Numbered from the stretch's first letter, positions 48,701-54,080 are shown. The stretch: 64,000 bases of DNA from Lepidostoma basale (GCA_022606425.2 JAHDVF020001261.1:861001-925000); one strand, 5' to 3'. Notes: a model not told the origin generated them from the sequence alone. Numbers and translations are program-made.

Positions 48701-51052
48701 GCACAATGAATTTCACATCTCGCTTCTGTGATCTGACCCATTTTAAGGAATTTCACATTAAACACTATTTGAAAGTTTTATTTGAATGAGAAAAACGTTG
48801 GCCTTAAACGAATACCAATTTTGATTAAGGTGATATAATTCAATAAATAAATCCATAACAAAATATAAAAGCTATGATCTAGAGCATTTTTTTGTCCCTT
48901 ACTGATTTTTCCTGTTTTATGTAGACCCTCTGTTTTCTTATATTGATTTACATACAAATTCATTTACATACACTACAAATTAGTTTTTGAAGCTGAAACA
49001 GAGCTACTTACTTTGATAGAGTTTACGGTAAAATAAATCTTAAAAATAAAATATATATAAAATTTTATGGTTAAACATTCATTTATTTAAATTAATTTTC
49101 TTTGTGACTTATTCTTCTTCTTCTTCTTCTTTTAATAGATCTGACGATCTGTGACACAGAAATCATATCTCGTCGGATGATGAGATCCAGCTGTCCCTCC
49201 ATCTCTTAGGCGGTCTTCCAGGTGGGCGGTGTCCGGAAGGGATTTCATAAGCGGCTGTATATGCGAGTCTGTCACCATCCATTCGGGCTACATGGTCCCT
49301 CCAATATATTCTTCTGGATCTACTCCACTGAACGATATCCTCTATTTCGCAGGTTTTTCTTATGTCTGCGTTACGGACACGATCTCGGAGGGTTTTTCCA
49401 GTAATTGATCTTAGGACCTTCATCTCCGATGTTCTTAGTAGTCCCTTGGTTCGCACAGTGTCAGCCCGCGTCTCTACAGCGTACGTCATGATAGGTTCTT
49501 TGTGACGTCTTGCCTTAATAGGATCCACTCCTGTGGAACCCATTTACATCTCATGGACCGTACATTTTTTTTTATTTACGCGAATCAATTTTTTTTTTTT
49601 ATTTAAGCGAGAAATATGTCAGGAAAGAAAAGTGTAGCAGTTCATTATTTTTGCCTACCCCTTCGGGGAGACGGCGTGATGGTAAGTTAGTTAGTTATAA
49701 TAGTATTTTGACCTTACTGTTAGTTTTCGTGTATTTATTTTTACATGTGATCTCTTTGAGACAATCTGATACCACCGAAGCTTTATTGAATTGTTTGTAA
49801 TCGAAGTTCATTGTAAAGAGCGAATTTATAATAATAACAAAAATACGAGAATATAACAACGAACTGACGAAGCTGGTCGAAGCCATAAAATCAAGTGAAT
49901 TAAACTTAATATTCAATATATTACAAAAGATATTTTAATGAATAATTTGTTTATTTTCGTCTCAGTTTCTATGTTTTTGTAATATGTGCTAATGTAAGTG
50001 TTTTTATTTGTATATTATATTTAAATATGTGAATTAACAACAAAAATTTCAAATATGAACATTTTTATAATATTGAAAGTGGAACGATGCAATGTATCGT
50101 TTAACCCTTAAAGTACCGTGTTCAAAACAAAACGCTCGCTCCCATGTGGTCAATTCAGTTTACCGCTAACTTTATCTAAATATCAAGCATATGACTCGAT
50201 GAATCAAAATTTAATTTATGTCATCTTGTAGGGAATTTCATTAGAAATAGATCGATATCTATAACATACATGGATTATTTGAAAAACATATCATTATTAA
50301 TTTTTTTATGGAACCATGTGATTTCTGATATAGAATGCGAAACAGCATATGAACAACTGACACCAAGTATGAACTTGTCTCGCCCCGCCGCGCCGTGGCG
50401 CTATAATTTTACGTACGATAAAGGCACCTAGGCAAAATGTATAGTACGTTCAAGACAACGAGTACGTATTAATATTTGTCCCTTTTGATAAAGTGTTAAT
50501 ATTTTCACAGTTCTGATATTATTAAGTTGCGTGCTGCGTTTCCGTCCACAGTCGGTATTATTACGTACCTATGAGAAAAGGCCAAACATATAATTTATAA
50601 AACGTTCAAAACAGCGAGTAAGTATTTGTCACTTTTGATAAAGTAAATATTAGCAAAACAAATTCTACCTTAACACGAATGAAGGTAAGGGCAGTCTTAA
50701 AAATTTTTTTTTTTTGGGATGAAGGAAGTAATTTTTTGCTTTTTTTTTATTACGAAATATTGAGAACATTTCAATGGAGGATTACAATTTTTTTTTATAA
50801 TATAGGTTTTAAGAAAATCAACTTTAAATTGGCAGTGGAAACTCAATTGACCACATGGCAACGCGACGGTTAAAAGATATAAATGTAGCCCACCCTGCCA
50901 TCCCACTGCTCTCCATCTTGTTGGCAAGCTCCACGTCCCTGGAATAGACGTCGAACTGCCACTGCCGCTGGCCCAGGACGCCGGCCAGCACGGCGCCGGT
51001 GTGGATGCCCACCCGCATGTCCACCGGGGAGTTCGTCGTCTGCTGCAAATAC
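18448..51052 (-). CDS. Membrane adenylate cyclase, 3' part (14 exons; gene start outside window)
   Basis: Class III adenylate cyclase makes cAMP from ATP at the plasma membrane, normally under G-protein control. Fourteen exons join in phase with GT-AG junctions into about 767 residues: end of C1a (1-53), rest of C1a and C1b (54-172), six membrane helices (about 190-404), C2 (405-675) and a Ser/Thr-rich tail. The C2 residues expected to bind the adenine ring and triphosphate are present: Lys in [10 protein letters not shown], Asp in KPHYDIWG, and Asn and Arg in NTVNVASR. The C1a metal-binding Asp residues lie in missing upstream exons. The [20 protein letters not shown] segment recalls type 3 cyclases more than types 1, 2, 5, 8 or 9, so an Ac3-like gene is likely, but the subtype is uncertain. 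Introns reach 6.6 kb and are full of mobile elements; one holds an AK7-like gene. Confidence 0.93.
18872..19345 (-). mobile_element. 5'-truncated LINE, (TTAG)n-tailed group
   Basis: In the intron before the last cyclase exon, same strand. Matches 61675-62175 through the reverse transcriptase C-terminus, with a short TTAG tail at 18872-18884 and many frame breaks. 19346-19878 beyond it is AT-rich intron with nothing recognised. Confidence 0.75.
19880..20105 (+). mobile_element. LINE fragment, VGGT-ending group, next to a splice donor
   Basis: The plus-strand frame [20 protein letters not shown] continues to [15 protein letters not shown]. It is antisense to the cyclase gene and ends about 27 bases from the donor of the exon at 20133-20288. 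Confidence 0.8.
20133..20288 (-). CDS. Adenylate cyclase exon: end of C2
   Basis: Fifty-two codons, phase 0 at both ends, donor GTAAGT. Starts [16 protein letters not shown] and includes [16 protein letters not shown], the closing strands of the C2 fold, then a proline-rich start of the tail. It completes the IQ-VTE joint with the previous exon. Confidence 0.93.
20289..21385. other. Cyclase intron, nothing further recognised
   Basis: AT-rich intron with no repeat family seen elsewhere in the window, apart from a weak CCCTGAAGATG word at 20718 that recalls the foldback boxes. Confidence 0.35.
21386..21634 (-). CDS. Adenylate cyclase exon: C2 catalytic core
   Basis: Eighty-three codons, phase 0. 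Contains [39 protein letters not shown] and GCIQ. The Asp of DIWG and the Asn and Arg of NTVNVASR are the C2 residues that contact adenine and phosphate in mammalian cyclases. No key residue is missing. Acceptor TTTCAG, donor GTTAAT. Confidence 0.95.
21664..22070 (-). mobile_element. 5'-truncated LINE, (TTAG)n-tailed group
   Basis: The ACTAACTAACCAACCATCGCG start is the complemented tail and stop region. The inner part encodes a [24 protein letters not shown] C-terminus with frame breaks. It begins about 30 bases upstream of the 21634 exon, inside its acceptor-side intron. Confidence 0.75.
22325..22500. repeat. Inverted repeat in a cyclase intron
   Basis: Arms TGTGTAACTTC and TACATCTTCAGGGT on the left recur complemented on the right (ACCCTGAAGATGTA, GAAGTTACACA), making a foldback of about 170 bp. 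CCCTGAAGA boxes on both strands recall the hammerhead-like families, but I see no GAAA-stem III part. Confidence 0.55.
22871..22969 (-). CDS. Adenylate cyclase exon: C2 with adenine-binding Lys
   Basis: Thirty-three codons, phase 0, acceptor TTTACAG. Reads [20 protein letters not shown] and [13 protein letters not shown]. The KIKTIGS Lys is the conserved C2 residue contacting ATP adenine. The end is uncertain: a donor two codons earlier (GTTAAG) would also keep phase. Confidence 0.9.
23497..23579 (-). CDS. Adenylate cyclase exon: C2
   Basis: An 83 bp exon, donor GTAAGT, acceptor TTTCAG. Joined to the upstream exon it reads [20 protein letters not shown] then EVISDFDA, the classical C2 segment that packs against C1. 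Confidence 0.94.
23755..23963. mobile_element. Possible small inverted-terminal-repeat element
   Basis: CAGTGGCGGTACTC at the left and GAGAACCGCCACTG at the right bound about 205 bp with no coding sequence. The CAGTG-type ends recall hAT elements, but no 8 bp target duplication is visible, so the class is unsettled. Confidence 0.45.
24281..24506 (-). CDS. Adenylate cyclase exon: start of C2
   Basis: 226 bp, phase 0 to 1. Reads [33 protein letters not shown] and [20 protein letters not shown]. The NVLPPHVA and ELY-QSY motifs are diagnostic of C2. The initial ATG is internal, following a splice from the last membrane helix, and is not a start codon. Confidence 0.95.
24730..24990 (+). mobile_element. 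tRNA-derived SINE
   Basis: A-box-like TGGCAGAGTGACA, then B-box GGTTCGATTCC at about 24787, then the same body as 112-425. In the cyclase intron, antisense to the gene. Confidence 0.8.
25029..25177 (-). mobile_element. Short SINE-like repeat sharing the (TTAG)n LINE 3' end
   Basis: The best of three copies. On the minus strand it starts TGGCGATGAGGTTCGCAACC (resembling a polymerase III B box), continues through CGCGTTTCTCGCGATGG, then has about 65 bp identical in layout to the LINE group end and a TTAG tail. Confidence 0.75.
25331..25406 (-). CDS. Adenylate cyclase exon: last membrane helix
   Basis: A 76 bp exon, phase 2 to 0. It reads [20 protein letters not shown] then VLSRY, the final membrane helix of the second block leading directly into C2. 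Donor GTAAGT, acceptor TTTGCAG. Confidence 0.93.
25955..26255 (-). mobile_element. LINE 3' tail fragment, distinct group
   Basis: Minus strand reads [20 protein letters not shown] then [19 protein letters not shown], the C-terminal end typical of some non-LTR reverse transcriptases. Only one copy in this window. Confidence 0.75.
26385..26625. repeat. Dispersed repeat, partner at 57530-57775
   Basis: Matches the complement of 57530-57775 over about 230 bp, including AATGACAGGTCATAAGTC, a GGTGGTCGTAAG block and GGCGCTAGTGTAGATTG at the edge. No coding capacity or clear terminal repeats. Confidence 0.6.
26755..28020. repeat. Long inverted repeat plus third copy inside a cyclase intron
   Basis: Arms 26755-27150 and about 27190-27575 are inverted copies of nearly 390 bp. 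A third copy, parallel to the second, covers 27630-28020. All carry GGACTTAGGGGTCGA-type and AAACGGGCAGAGATATGAAG words. Arm 1 and the third copy are closest. The unit ends about 30 bases from the donor of the 28049 exon. Both minus-strand copies keep a 60-codon frame, but it has no recognisable content. Confidence 0.8.
28049..28311 (-). CDS. Adenylate cyclase exon: membrane helices and outer loop
   Basis: 263 bp, phase 0 to 2, acceptor TTTCTAG, donor GTAAGT. Very GC-rich and Ala/Leu-rich ([20 protein letters not shown]), giving about two membrane helices, then an outer loop with [10 protein letters not shown] and MYPDNV. Four Cys residues lie outside the helices. No N-glycosylation sequon is seen in this exon, although many cyclases have one in this loop. 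Confidence 0.9.
28576..28713 (+). mobile_element. Short SINE-like repeat sharing the (TTAG)n LINE 3' end
   Basis: Plus-strand copy with the same 5' start (TGGCGATGAGGTTCGCAACC) and a tail of at least five TTAG units, antisense in the cyclase intron. Confidence 0.75.
28985..29145 (+). mobile_element. Possible LINE 3' end with (GATTT)n tail
   Basis: A non-coding stretch ending in GAGTTAATAAACTGATTTGATTTGA repeats, which resembles the microsatellite tail of some non-LTR elements. No protein match; weak call. 29150-29400 after it resembles the complement of the LINE tail at 46360-46450. Confidence 0.35.
29570..29789 (+). mobile_element. 5'-truncated LINE, (TTAG)n-tailed group
   Basis: Plus strand reads [21 protein letters not shown], then a run to the TGATGG stop and five TTAG units. 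Antisense in the cyclase intron. A short VGGT-group scrap precedes it at 29485-29530. Confidence 0.8.
29951..30064 (-). CDS. Adenylate cyclase exon: membrane helix
   Basis: Thirty-eight codons, phase 0, acceptor ATTATAG, donor GTGAGA. Reads [20 protein letters not shown] then [18 protein letters not shown], one strong membrane helix flanked by basic residues. Confidence 0.9.
30225..30345. repeat. Foldback family A, shortened copy
   Basis: TTCTAGAAGTTTTATTATA at the left and its complement at the right enclose a plus-strand core AAGGCGAAACGTGTCATTCCC. Confidence 0.6.
30575..30905. repeat. Foldback repeat with hammerhead-like cores (family C)
   Basis: Inverted arms carry GAAATTGAAAAACTTTG and its complement. 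The plus core at 30797-30835 has ACAC, CTGAAGA, GAGG/CCTC hairpin, C, GAAA, CATG, TC, GTGT: stem I (ACAC/GTGT), box, stem II, GAAA, palindromic stem III and cleavage dinucleotide in hammerhead order. The opposed minus core (30680-30641) keeps CTGAAGA and GAAACACGTC but its stems are mutated. Confidence 0.75.
31081..31324 (-). CDS. Adenylate cyclase exon: first helices of second membrane block
   Basis: 244 bp, phase 2 to 0, acceptor ATTCCAG, donor GTAAGA. Reads [20 protein letters not shown], then two membrane segments around [17 protein letters not shown] and [22 protein letters not shown]-rich. The alternative reading frame that also looks open here is a shadow. Confidence 0.9.
31410..31700 (+). 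mobile_element. LINE fragment, VGGT-ending group, plus short tandem repeat
   Basis: 31410-31622 is a decayed LINE C-terminus ([17 protein letters not shown]). It is followed at about 31623-31698 by nearly three copies of a 27 bp unit based on ACGGCACCAGAACGACAG, made from the LINE end itself. Confidence 0.75.
31890..32002 (-). CDS. Adenylate cyclase exon: end of C1b linker
   Basis: 113 bp, phase 0 to 2, acceptor GTTTCAG, donor GTAATC. Charged linker: [19 protein letters not shown] then [18 protein letters not shown], leading into the second membrane block. A start a few bases later after GAAAAG would break phase. Confidence 0.88.
32003..33992. other. Cyclase intron before AK7-like gene: LINE debris and a foldback
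   Basis: 32085-32185 (+) is a LINE tail ([12 protein letters not shown], then GAA repeats) only about 80 bases from the 32002 acceptor. 32500-32780 (-) and 32790-33725 (+) hold decayed reverse transcriptase scraps, including NTKLRIYNT and a run of AGATRFLYA-like sequence. 32930-33110 is a family B foldback with a plus core at about 33025-33070. Confidence 0.6.
33953..33958 (-). terminator. Candidate polyadenylation signal for the AK7-like gene
   Basis: ATTAAA on the minus strand, about 35 bases after the TAG/TAA end of the frame, within a T-rich 3' region. It would give a very short 3' UTR. Confidence 0.35.
33993..36272 (-). CDS. AK7: Adenylate kinase 7-like protein, intronless and nested
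   Basis: A single 759-codon frame. Three parts match AK7: an N-terminal Rossmann-like region (residues about 10-330, starting [18 protein letters not shown]), a nucleoside monophosphate kinase domain with P-loop GPPAVGKST (about 386-394) and GYILDGFP (about 495-502), and a C-terminal Dpy-30 motif (about 685-722, [20 protein letters not shown] then [11 protein letters not shown]). AK7 interconverts adenine nucleotides (ATP + AMP to 2 ADP) and works in cilia and sperm flagella in vertebrates. The usual DGFPR Arg is replaced by Thr. Human AK7 is of similar length (about 720). The gene lies in one cyclase intron, same strand. Absence of introns suggests retroposition or intron loss (inference); no decay is seen, so it is probably functional. 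Confidence 0.88.
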   Translation of the reverse strand: MNLLPNINKRQVFINNVDSFSGKYLAEHFSSLPYTSATILPAFERYGEDDPPAQSGREVSREEESVPISQLSGEGAPSVCFEVVGTVSDKSVTMQFGVKEIISEGDFKNSVLKSGVIILDISWTLTDLAAAENLLQMIEEHLTIDACSAHVGEDTVDVIVQTRRIILVSTVLTWAGSEFSAEDESLNEDDYMKRVPKNATSKHYEIEEKLLNLGNKYSNRLQVAIVYSGLQYGCEEMVFLQTFLEAWKQPETLIFGSGLNRLPVIHVKDLSTIVGVVLKTLPDIKPYVLAVENTIIKYRDIAFLIGRSLGNDCYRFVQKCNPTYITSHFTCQNLQIDLPLEPRFIYENSTNIKFAHTNSFSNDIDIVIEEFKRYRNIKPYKVLLYGPPAVGKSTLANALNLHYGIPTFPSDIMDQVVRELQHKINFVKHLCTLIEDPAVEWPKDDDIYYYTPKDEDVQEFISELRSIQEQTVLPKEKLLKYYKENMACNKSKYVGYILDGFPTLYEECCEIFGDITNLDTALEIDGEESGSNEINWKLPDLIVHLEASDLFLCERVILLREKEANDSSYKEKEMYQHLKEFRKNEENDQTLLTYFQDAGVEILKIQITEALTEEMINDMVINKIGEPGFIKLKRPEMVVGSPQMEQRRLSVNCENQEKIEQWTALYRTLKREEAERLRVHSEGLRRYLMREVFPVLTTSLAVVAKLRPADPIDFLAEYLFRENVSGKTFDPGNNLCADHLLILFDEIDKQMFSPKLQNL
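36546..37829 (+). mobile_element. Mariner transposon, 1284 bp, complete ends
   Basis: Inverted ends TTAGGTCCTTACATATGAAA at 36546 and the complement ending 37829, flanked by TA on both sides as expected for Tc1/mariner. The encoded transposase resembles the cecropia/Hsmar1-type mariner group (DNARPHT and [13 protein letters not shown], 34 residues between the two Asp). It lies 274 bases upstream of the AK7-like ATG, so it is in that gene's 5' flank. A near-identical copy lies inverted at 42513-43799. Confidence 0.93.
36735..37751 (+). pseudogene. Broken mariner transposase
   Basis: The ATG is followed directly by TAA. Compared with the copy at 42591-43610, three separate one-base deletions (near 36868, 37068 and 37286) break the frame. 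All three acidic residues of the catalytic triad are still encoded (ITCDENW, HDNARPH, APTDYYF). Confidence 0.9.
37830..38369. repeat. Cyclase intron with family E hammerhead-like foldback piece
   Basis: At 37887-37927 the plus strand has CCAGATGA, a perfect GGCAGC-GA-GCTGCC hairpin, GAAA, CCGG and TC. The same module occurs at 46063-46100 and 53939-53975, each followed by the ATTATTTACAATGAACTT module within about 150 bp. The box reads CAGANGA in all three copies. No gene seen in the remainder. Confidence 0.6.
38370..38565 (+). mobile_element. LINE fragment, VGGT-ending group
   Basis: Plus strand reads [20 protein letters not shown] and [16 protein letters not shown]. It ends roughly 70 bases from the donor of the next cyclase exon. 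Confidence 0.8.
38634..38738 (-). CDS. Adenylate cyclase exon: C1b linker
   Basis: Thirty-five codons, phase 0, acceptor TTTGCAG, donor GTAAGT. Polar linker [20 protein letters not shown] then [12 protein letters not shown], low in hydrophobic residues as is usual for C1b. Confidence 0.85.
38885..38965 (-). mobile_element. SINE head fragment
   Basis: Minus strand has CGTGGCAGAGTGGCAAGAGC and a degenerate B box (GGTTAATTCC). Only the tRNA-like head remains. Confidence 0.6.
39070..39350 (+). mobile_element. LINE 3' tail fragment with (GAA)n
   Basis: Ends with a [14 protein letters not shown] reading followed by [17 protein letters not shown] endings are typical of non-LTR reverse transcriptase C-termini. 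Decayed upstream. Confidence 0.6.
39972..40352 (+). mobile_element. Mariner-derived MITE, 381 bp
   Basis: Ends TAGGATGTTTTTTTAG and its complement, flanked by TA. It keeps both ends of a transposase frame: [20 protein letters not shown] near the start and a [13 protein letters not shown] ending. The middle with all catalytic residues is deleted, so it is an internal-deletion derivative of a mariner-like parent different from the 36.5 kb copy. Confidence 0.8.
40353..41438. other. Cyclase intron: decayed family A foldback, otherwise unassigned
   Basis: 40610-40810 is a foldback with the CTAGAAGTTTTATTATAA arm and a GCGAAACATGACATTCCC core. 40970-41260 has no repeat match in the window and no recognisable frame. 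Confidence 0.45.
41440..41705 (-). mobile_element. LINE 3' end, same group as 1-800
   Basis: Minus strand gives the C-terminal end after the reverse transcriptase ([16 protein letters not shown] ending and a CACCGGGTGGCGACT 5' limit), with a GAAGAAGAA tail at 41440. It matches 52740-53005. Confidence 0.75.
41740..41890. repeat. Foldback repeat with two opposed hammerhead-like cores (family D)
   Basis: Minus core 41801-41762: CACC, CTGACGA, CTCC/GGAG hairpin, GAAA, CCGG, TT, GGTG. Plus core 41825-41863: CACC, CTGACGA, GCTC/GAGC hairpin, GAA (one A lost), CCGG, TA, GGTG. CACC/GGTG forms stem I in both, CCGG is a self-complementary stem III, and the cleavage dinucleotide is UU or UA, both allowed by the NUH rule. 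Confidence 0.78.
42225..42372 (+). mobile_element. LINE 3' tail with (GAT)n
   Basis: Plus strand reads [20 protein letters not shown] then [11 protein letters not shown] and a stop, followed by GATGATGAT repeats. Standard non-LTR C-terminus and microsatellite tail. A relative is complemented at 46195-46330. Confidence 0.75.
42513..43799 (-). mobile_element. Mariner transposon, 1287 bp, nearly intact
   Basis: Same ends as 36546-37829, TA on both sides, opposite orientation. Located in the same large region of the cyclase gene (intron between exons 45319 and 38738). Confidence 0.93.
42591..43610 (-). pseudogene. Mariner transposase with one stop and a lost start
   Basis: The frame of 340 codons, including the TAA end, is continuous except for one in-frame TAA at 43352-43350. 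The expected initiator is ATA at 43610-43608. The acidic triad is encoded (ITCDEKW, HDNARPH, APTDYYF with 34 residues between the last two). N-terminal helix-turn-helix region [22 protein letters not shown] is present. Length matches mariner transposases. Confidence 0.9.
43860..44385 (+). mobile_element. Decayed LINE, (TTAG)n-tailed group
   Basis: Longer than most copies of this group: starts with [16 protein letters not shown] reading, passes [16 protein letters not shown] sequence and ends at GGCGTGATGG with the tail replaced by TTTATTG. Many stops. Confidence 0.7.
44386..45060. other. Cyclase intron, nothing recognised
   Basis: AT-rich sequence without a repeat partner or credible frame. 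Confidence 0.3.
45061..45205 (-). repeat. Hammerhead-like repeat with exact CUGAUGA box
   Basis: Minus strand 45158-45119: CTGATGA, A, six-pair hairpin GCTTGG-GT-CCAAGT, GAAA, CTAT, TA. The box and GAAA are exact. Stem III is not self-complementary here and stem I is not obvious. Probably a decayed relative of family D. Confidence 0.55.
45319..45457 (-). CDS. Adenylate cyclase exon: end of C1a
   Basis: 139 bp, phase 2 to 0, acceptor TCGATAG, donor GTAAGT. Reads [20 protein letters not shown] then [20 protein letters not shown], the closing part of the C1a catalytic fold. Confidence 0.94.
45590..45690 (-). repeat. Decayed family D piece beside a G-run
   Basis: Minus strand has TTGACAGA, CTCTGGCCGGAG, GCGAAATCGATTGC. 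45729-45742 nearby is a run of 14 G, a likely sequencing or assembly weak point. Confidence 0.45.
46060..46195 (+). repeat. Family E hammerhead-like repeat
   Basis: ACAGAAGA, GGCAGC-GA-GCTGCC hairpin, AAAA (G lost), CCGG, TC, then an AT-rich module ending ATTATTTACAATGAACTTC as at 54040. Confidence 0.55.
46195..46580 (-). mobile_element. LINE 3' fragment
   Basis: The minus strand carries the region related to 42225-42372 and upstream reverse transcriptase scraps; stops in all frames. A separate plus-strand scrap with [17 protein letters not shown] lies at 46615-46790. Confidence 0.6.
46860..47420 (-). mobile_element. Decayed LINE reverse transcriptase C-terminus
   Basis: Minus strand includes [20 protein letters not shown], a form of the RWxGHVxRM element seen in non-LTR C-termini, and an end reading [13 protein letters not shown]. 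Several stops and shifts. Confidence 0.65.
47480..47642. repeat. Family A foldback arm
   Basis: TTTGATAATGAC then AAAACACGTCATTCCC and the ATAAAATTTCTAGAAAAC arm; one half only. Confidence 0.5.
47643..48085 (-). mobile_element. 5'-truncated LINE, (TTAG)n-tailed group
   Basis: Encodes [20 protein letters not shown] then [20 protein letters not shown], and the stop plus TTAG tail at 47643-47660. Confidence 0.82.
48086..49100. other. Cyclase intron; possible tRNA-like scrap at 48190
   Basis: 48190-48250 has a GGGTTCAAGCCT B-box-like word and may be an old SINE head. Otherwise AT-rich with no frame or repeat I can name. Confidence 0.3.
49110..49545 (-). mobile_element. LINE reverse transcriptase C-terminus
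   Basis: Open for 126 codons on the minus strand: [40 protein letters not shown] and [11 protein letters not shown], then a GAAGAAGAA tail at 49110-49130. Among the least damaged LINE tails here, possibly recent. Confidence 0.85.
49600..49699 (+). mobile_element. Very short (TTAG)n-tailed LINE end
   Basis: Only the last 90 bp or so of the group remain, ending GGCGTGATGGTAAGTTAGTTAG. Confidence 0.65.
49700..50893. other. Cyclase intron with a diverged tandem duplication
   Basis: 50449-50495 and 50603-50645 share ACGTTCAA, ACGAGTA and TTTTGATAAAGT blocks about 150 bp apart, consistent with an old tandem duplication of roughly 150 bp. 49852-49880 has a CTGACGAAGCTGG word like family D. No gene. 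Confidence 0.4.
50894..51052 (-). CDS. Adenylate cyclase exon: C1a (most upstream exon found)
   Basis: 159 bp, phase 2 to 2, acceptor TTTTTCAG, donor GTGGGC. Reads [40 protein letters not shown] and [13 protein letters not shown]. This is the middle of the C1a catalytic fold; the two metal-binding Asp lie further upstream and are not in this window. Confidence 0.95.
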
Positions 51053-51659
51053 CTGAAAAAAAACAATGGTTAAGTACCCCAATAATAATAAATAAATAAA
51101 ATTGATAATTTATAATATATTGCACCAGTTTTATGAATTAATCATCTCAAGGGCGCTGTAGAATGTGCTCCATTTTATGAACTACGAGTAAAAAATAACC
51201 ATATTTAGAATGAGGGCTGCACCTGTTGCAGTTGATCAACATTTACATCATGATAGGATCATTTGAAAAGAAACGTTTTGAGTCTCTATCTTATGAAATG
51301 ACAAACTTTTCCTAGCGCATCCTTGAAGTAATTAATTTCATAATTTTATAAAATAATAATACTAATGATAACAATAATAATAATAATAATAAACAGTTTC
51401 CAGCAAAGTCCATTTACTACATTTGCTAGTTCTTGTTATCCCTAGTTAGGTAATTTTTAATGTGGCATTTTCCCGTTGCTTTCTATTTATATTCTACGCG
51501 AATATGCGTTGTTTGTCTTAAACTATAATACTTAGACCATTGTCTTGGCCAAATCATTCGTAGAAAAGTTTTTAGAACTTTTTATTTCAAGCTTTAGTTA
51601 ATTAAAGCAATACTCTTTGAATAGTTCATTTTTCCGATTTAAACAGGAAAAAACCTTCA

Positions 51660-51900
51660 CGCCGTTTCCCTGGACGACTTTCATGCCTAAGTGGAAGTGC
51701 TATGACTGCCAAACAAAAGGTCTTGGGTCCGATTCCCGGCGATGGCAGTGAAATTGGCTGACTGCCTTAGGTTTGGTGTAAAATTCACGTGACTATAAAA
51801 TGGCCATCGATAGGTCACCAACATAAGAATCAATAACTTAAACGTTATAAACACCAATTAGATTTAAATAACCTAAAGCTAAACCCTTGACATATATTTG
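51660..51900 (+). mobile_element. tRNA-derived SINE, decayed
   Basis: A-box-like CTAAGTGGAAGTGC, B box GGTCCGATTCC, then the conserved body with GTGACTATAAAATGGC. 51400-51500 contains a complemented piece of the 3' region seen at 60080-60130. Confidence 0.7.
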
Positions 51901-51959
51901 GCTCGCGGTGTGATGATGTAAGGGGCGATTCAAGAAAATATTAATAATAATAGTCTATC

Positions 51960-52090
51960 ATTGGAGTACCTAGACCAGATTTGACGAGATATGGGCTGCA
52001 CCTCTTATGCGGAGTTGAAGAGAGTTGCCGAGGACCGAGCGGAGTGGAAGAGGAGATGCATCGCCTTGCTGCAGACCAATCATTAGATTG
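51960..52090 (+). mobile_element. LINE 3' tail scrap
   Basis: Plus strand reads YAELKRVAEDRAEWKRRCIA then LLQTNH and a stop, a non-LTR C-terminus. Confidence 0.65.
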
Positions 52091-52524
52091 AGACCAGAGA
52101 AGAGAAGTCTATCCTGAAATTCGTCTCCACATTCATACAGCCAGTCATACATCCACGTCGATTCTTCCGACTTAAAAATGAGTAGTGATTACACAGGACC
52201 GTAACGCGTGGAATTTTGCAGCGCAGTAAGGAAAAGGCTAATAATATCATATCTGATTACATCACTAGGCAGACGCTCGCATGACTATATTGCGCAACTT
52301 AATTTTATTACATATGTAACGCCCTAGTCTAGATTTTGATCATAATGTCTTTGATGGCGATATAAAGAACAAACTGTGGCGCGAGGAAGTTTTACGCCCT
52401 TTTCTCACACGCGAATTGGTACATAAACAATAAGTGCCCCCCCAAAATACTTTGAGCGTGCACAGTAAATATTTCCTTCAGACAAACCATTCGAAATGGT
52501 TGATCTCCTGAATTCGCACTACAT

Positions 52525-53005
52525 TCCTCCTTCACCACAATGATTAGAAAGTATTCATTAATTATTTTAAATGCCTGTGTTCTGCCAGTTGGTCCTTATG
52601 GCCTTGAAACTGTAACATTGTCCAAACAAAGTGCCGAGAAACTACGAGTGACCCAAAGAGCCATGGAAAGAGCCGTGTTAGGAATAAGCCTAAGAGACAG
52701 AGTCAGAAACGATACGGTGAGAGAAAAAATAAAGGTCACTGACATCATCCACCGGGTGGCAACTTTAAAATAGCAATAGGCAGGTCACGTAGCCAGAAGC
52801 TTGGACGAAAAATGGACAAGAAGACTGCTGACTTGAAGACTGTAGACCGCAAGGAGAAGTGCAGGGCGACCGCAACTACGGTGGAAGGATGATCTGAACA
52901 GACACGTCAGAATAATCTGGATGCAGTCTGCATAAGACAGAGTGACCTGAAAGCGAATGGAGGACGCCTTTGTCCAGGAGTTAACGGGAATAGGCTGAGG
53001 AAGAA
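52525..53005 (+). mobile_element. LINE 3' fragment, same group as 1-800
   Basis: Reads ACVLPVGPYGLETVTLSKQS and RAVLGISLRDRVRNDTVREK, then IIHRVATLK and, after a stop, a continuation to a GAAGAAGAG tail. It shows the uninterrupted sequence of the target split by the SINE at 112-425. Confidence 0.82.
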
Positions 53006-53035
53006 GAAGAGAAGAATAATTATTTTAAATTAAAT

Positions 53036-53515
53036 TAACTTACTAACCATCACGCCGTCACTCAAAAGGGATAGGCAAACAAAATGGACTGTCACACTTT
53101 TCTTTCCAGACATTTTTTTCTCGATCCCTCTCCATTCATACATCGTGTCACACACGTGGCTCCTCACGTGGCAAACATTTAATATTTCATTAATTTGATT
53201 TTGTCACTTTTTGCTCGATCTTTGTCTATTTCTTGTTTCATTTACATCGTTTATCATTCATTCTTCAACATTTATCATTCTTTCTCCATTCATTATTTAC
53301 ACATATGAATCCAAATCATCTTAATATCTCTTTCATTATTTATTTTATAATACTTCGCAATGCATTCATTTCTTAAATTTGAATTTGACCCTATCAAATA
53401 CAGATTTACTATACATTCTTCCAATATATCTCATTTCTACTATAGTTTCGCTTTTATCCTTCTTTTGCCAGTTCCAAGCATGTGCCCCATTTTGTACTGT
53501 CATCGTTTTAAATAT
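53036..53515 (-). mobile_element. Decayed LINE, (TTAG)n-tailed group
   Basis: The complemented tail ACTTACTAACCATCACGCCG begins the copy; the inside is heavily mutated with several short deletions. Confidence 0.7.
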
Positions 53516-53624
53516 TCAAATAAATTAAACCTATCGTATAAAACATAGTCAAAATAGTTTGCAGGCCTATCTTAAATAATAAAAAATTCCGATACCCCTA
53601 AAAATTGTTACGTAAACGTTTTGA

Positions 53625-54080
53625 AACTAAATAATGAAAATAAAAAAAAATTATTAAGAATTTTTCTATGTTTATTTTTAGTGTAAAATCTACTTTTAAT
53701 TTCCTTAATTAATTATACAAACCATAAAATATTTTCATAGAATCAGTCATTTCGAAATTCTCTGTATTGTATCTTTGCCAACATTAGTCATATTATAAAT
53801 CACATTTTAATTATATACACAAATTTACAGTTAGAAATACCTGGAAATAATGGATTAGGTAAAATCGTTCACAATTCAACCCCCACCATTAGCATCCCCT
53901 ATATAAGGACAACAAAGTTTGATGTAGGTACCAGAAGATGGCAGCGAGCTGCCGAAACCGGTCGAAGAGGAAAATTAATAAGTAGATTTTACACTAAAAA
54001 TAAACATAGAAAAATTCTTAATAAAAAAAATTATTTTCATTATTTACAATGAACTTCTACCAAGAAATTTCAATCAACAA
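53625..54080. repeat. Foldback with family E hammerhead-like core
   Basis: Arms at about 53630-53700 and 53975-54040 are inverted (AAAAATTCTTAATAAAA and complement). Beside the right arm at 53939-53975 is CCAGAAGA, GGCAGC-GA-GCTGCC, GAAA, CCGG, TC. Confidence 0.65.
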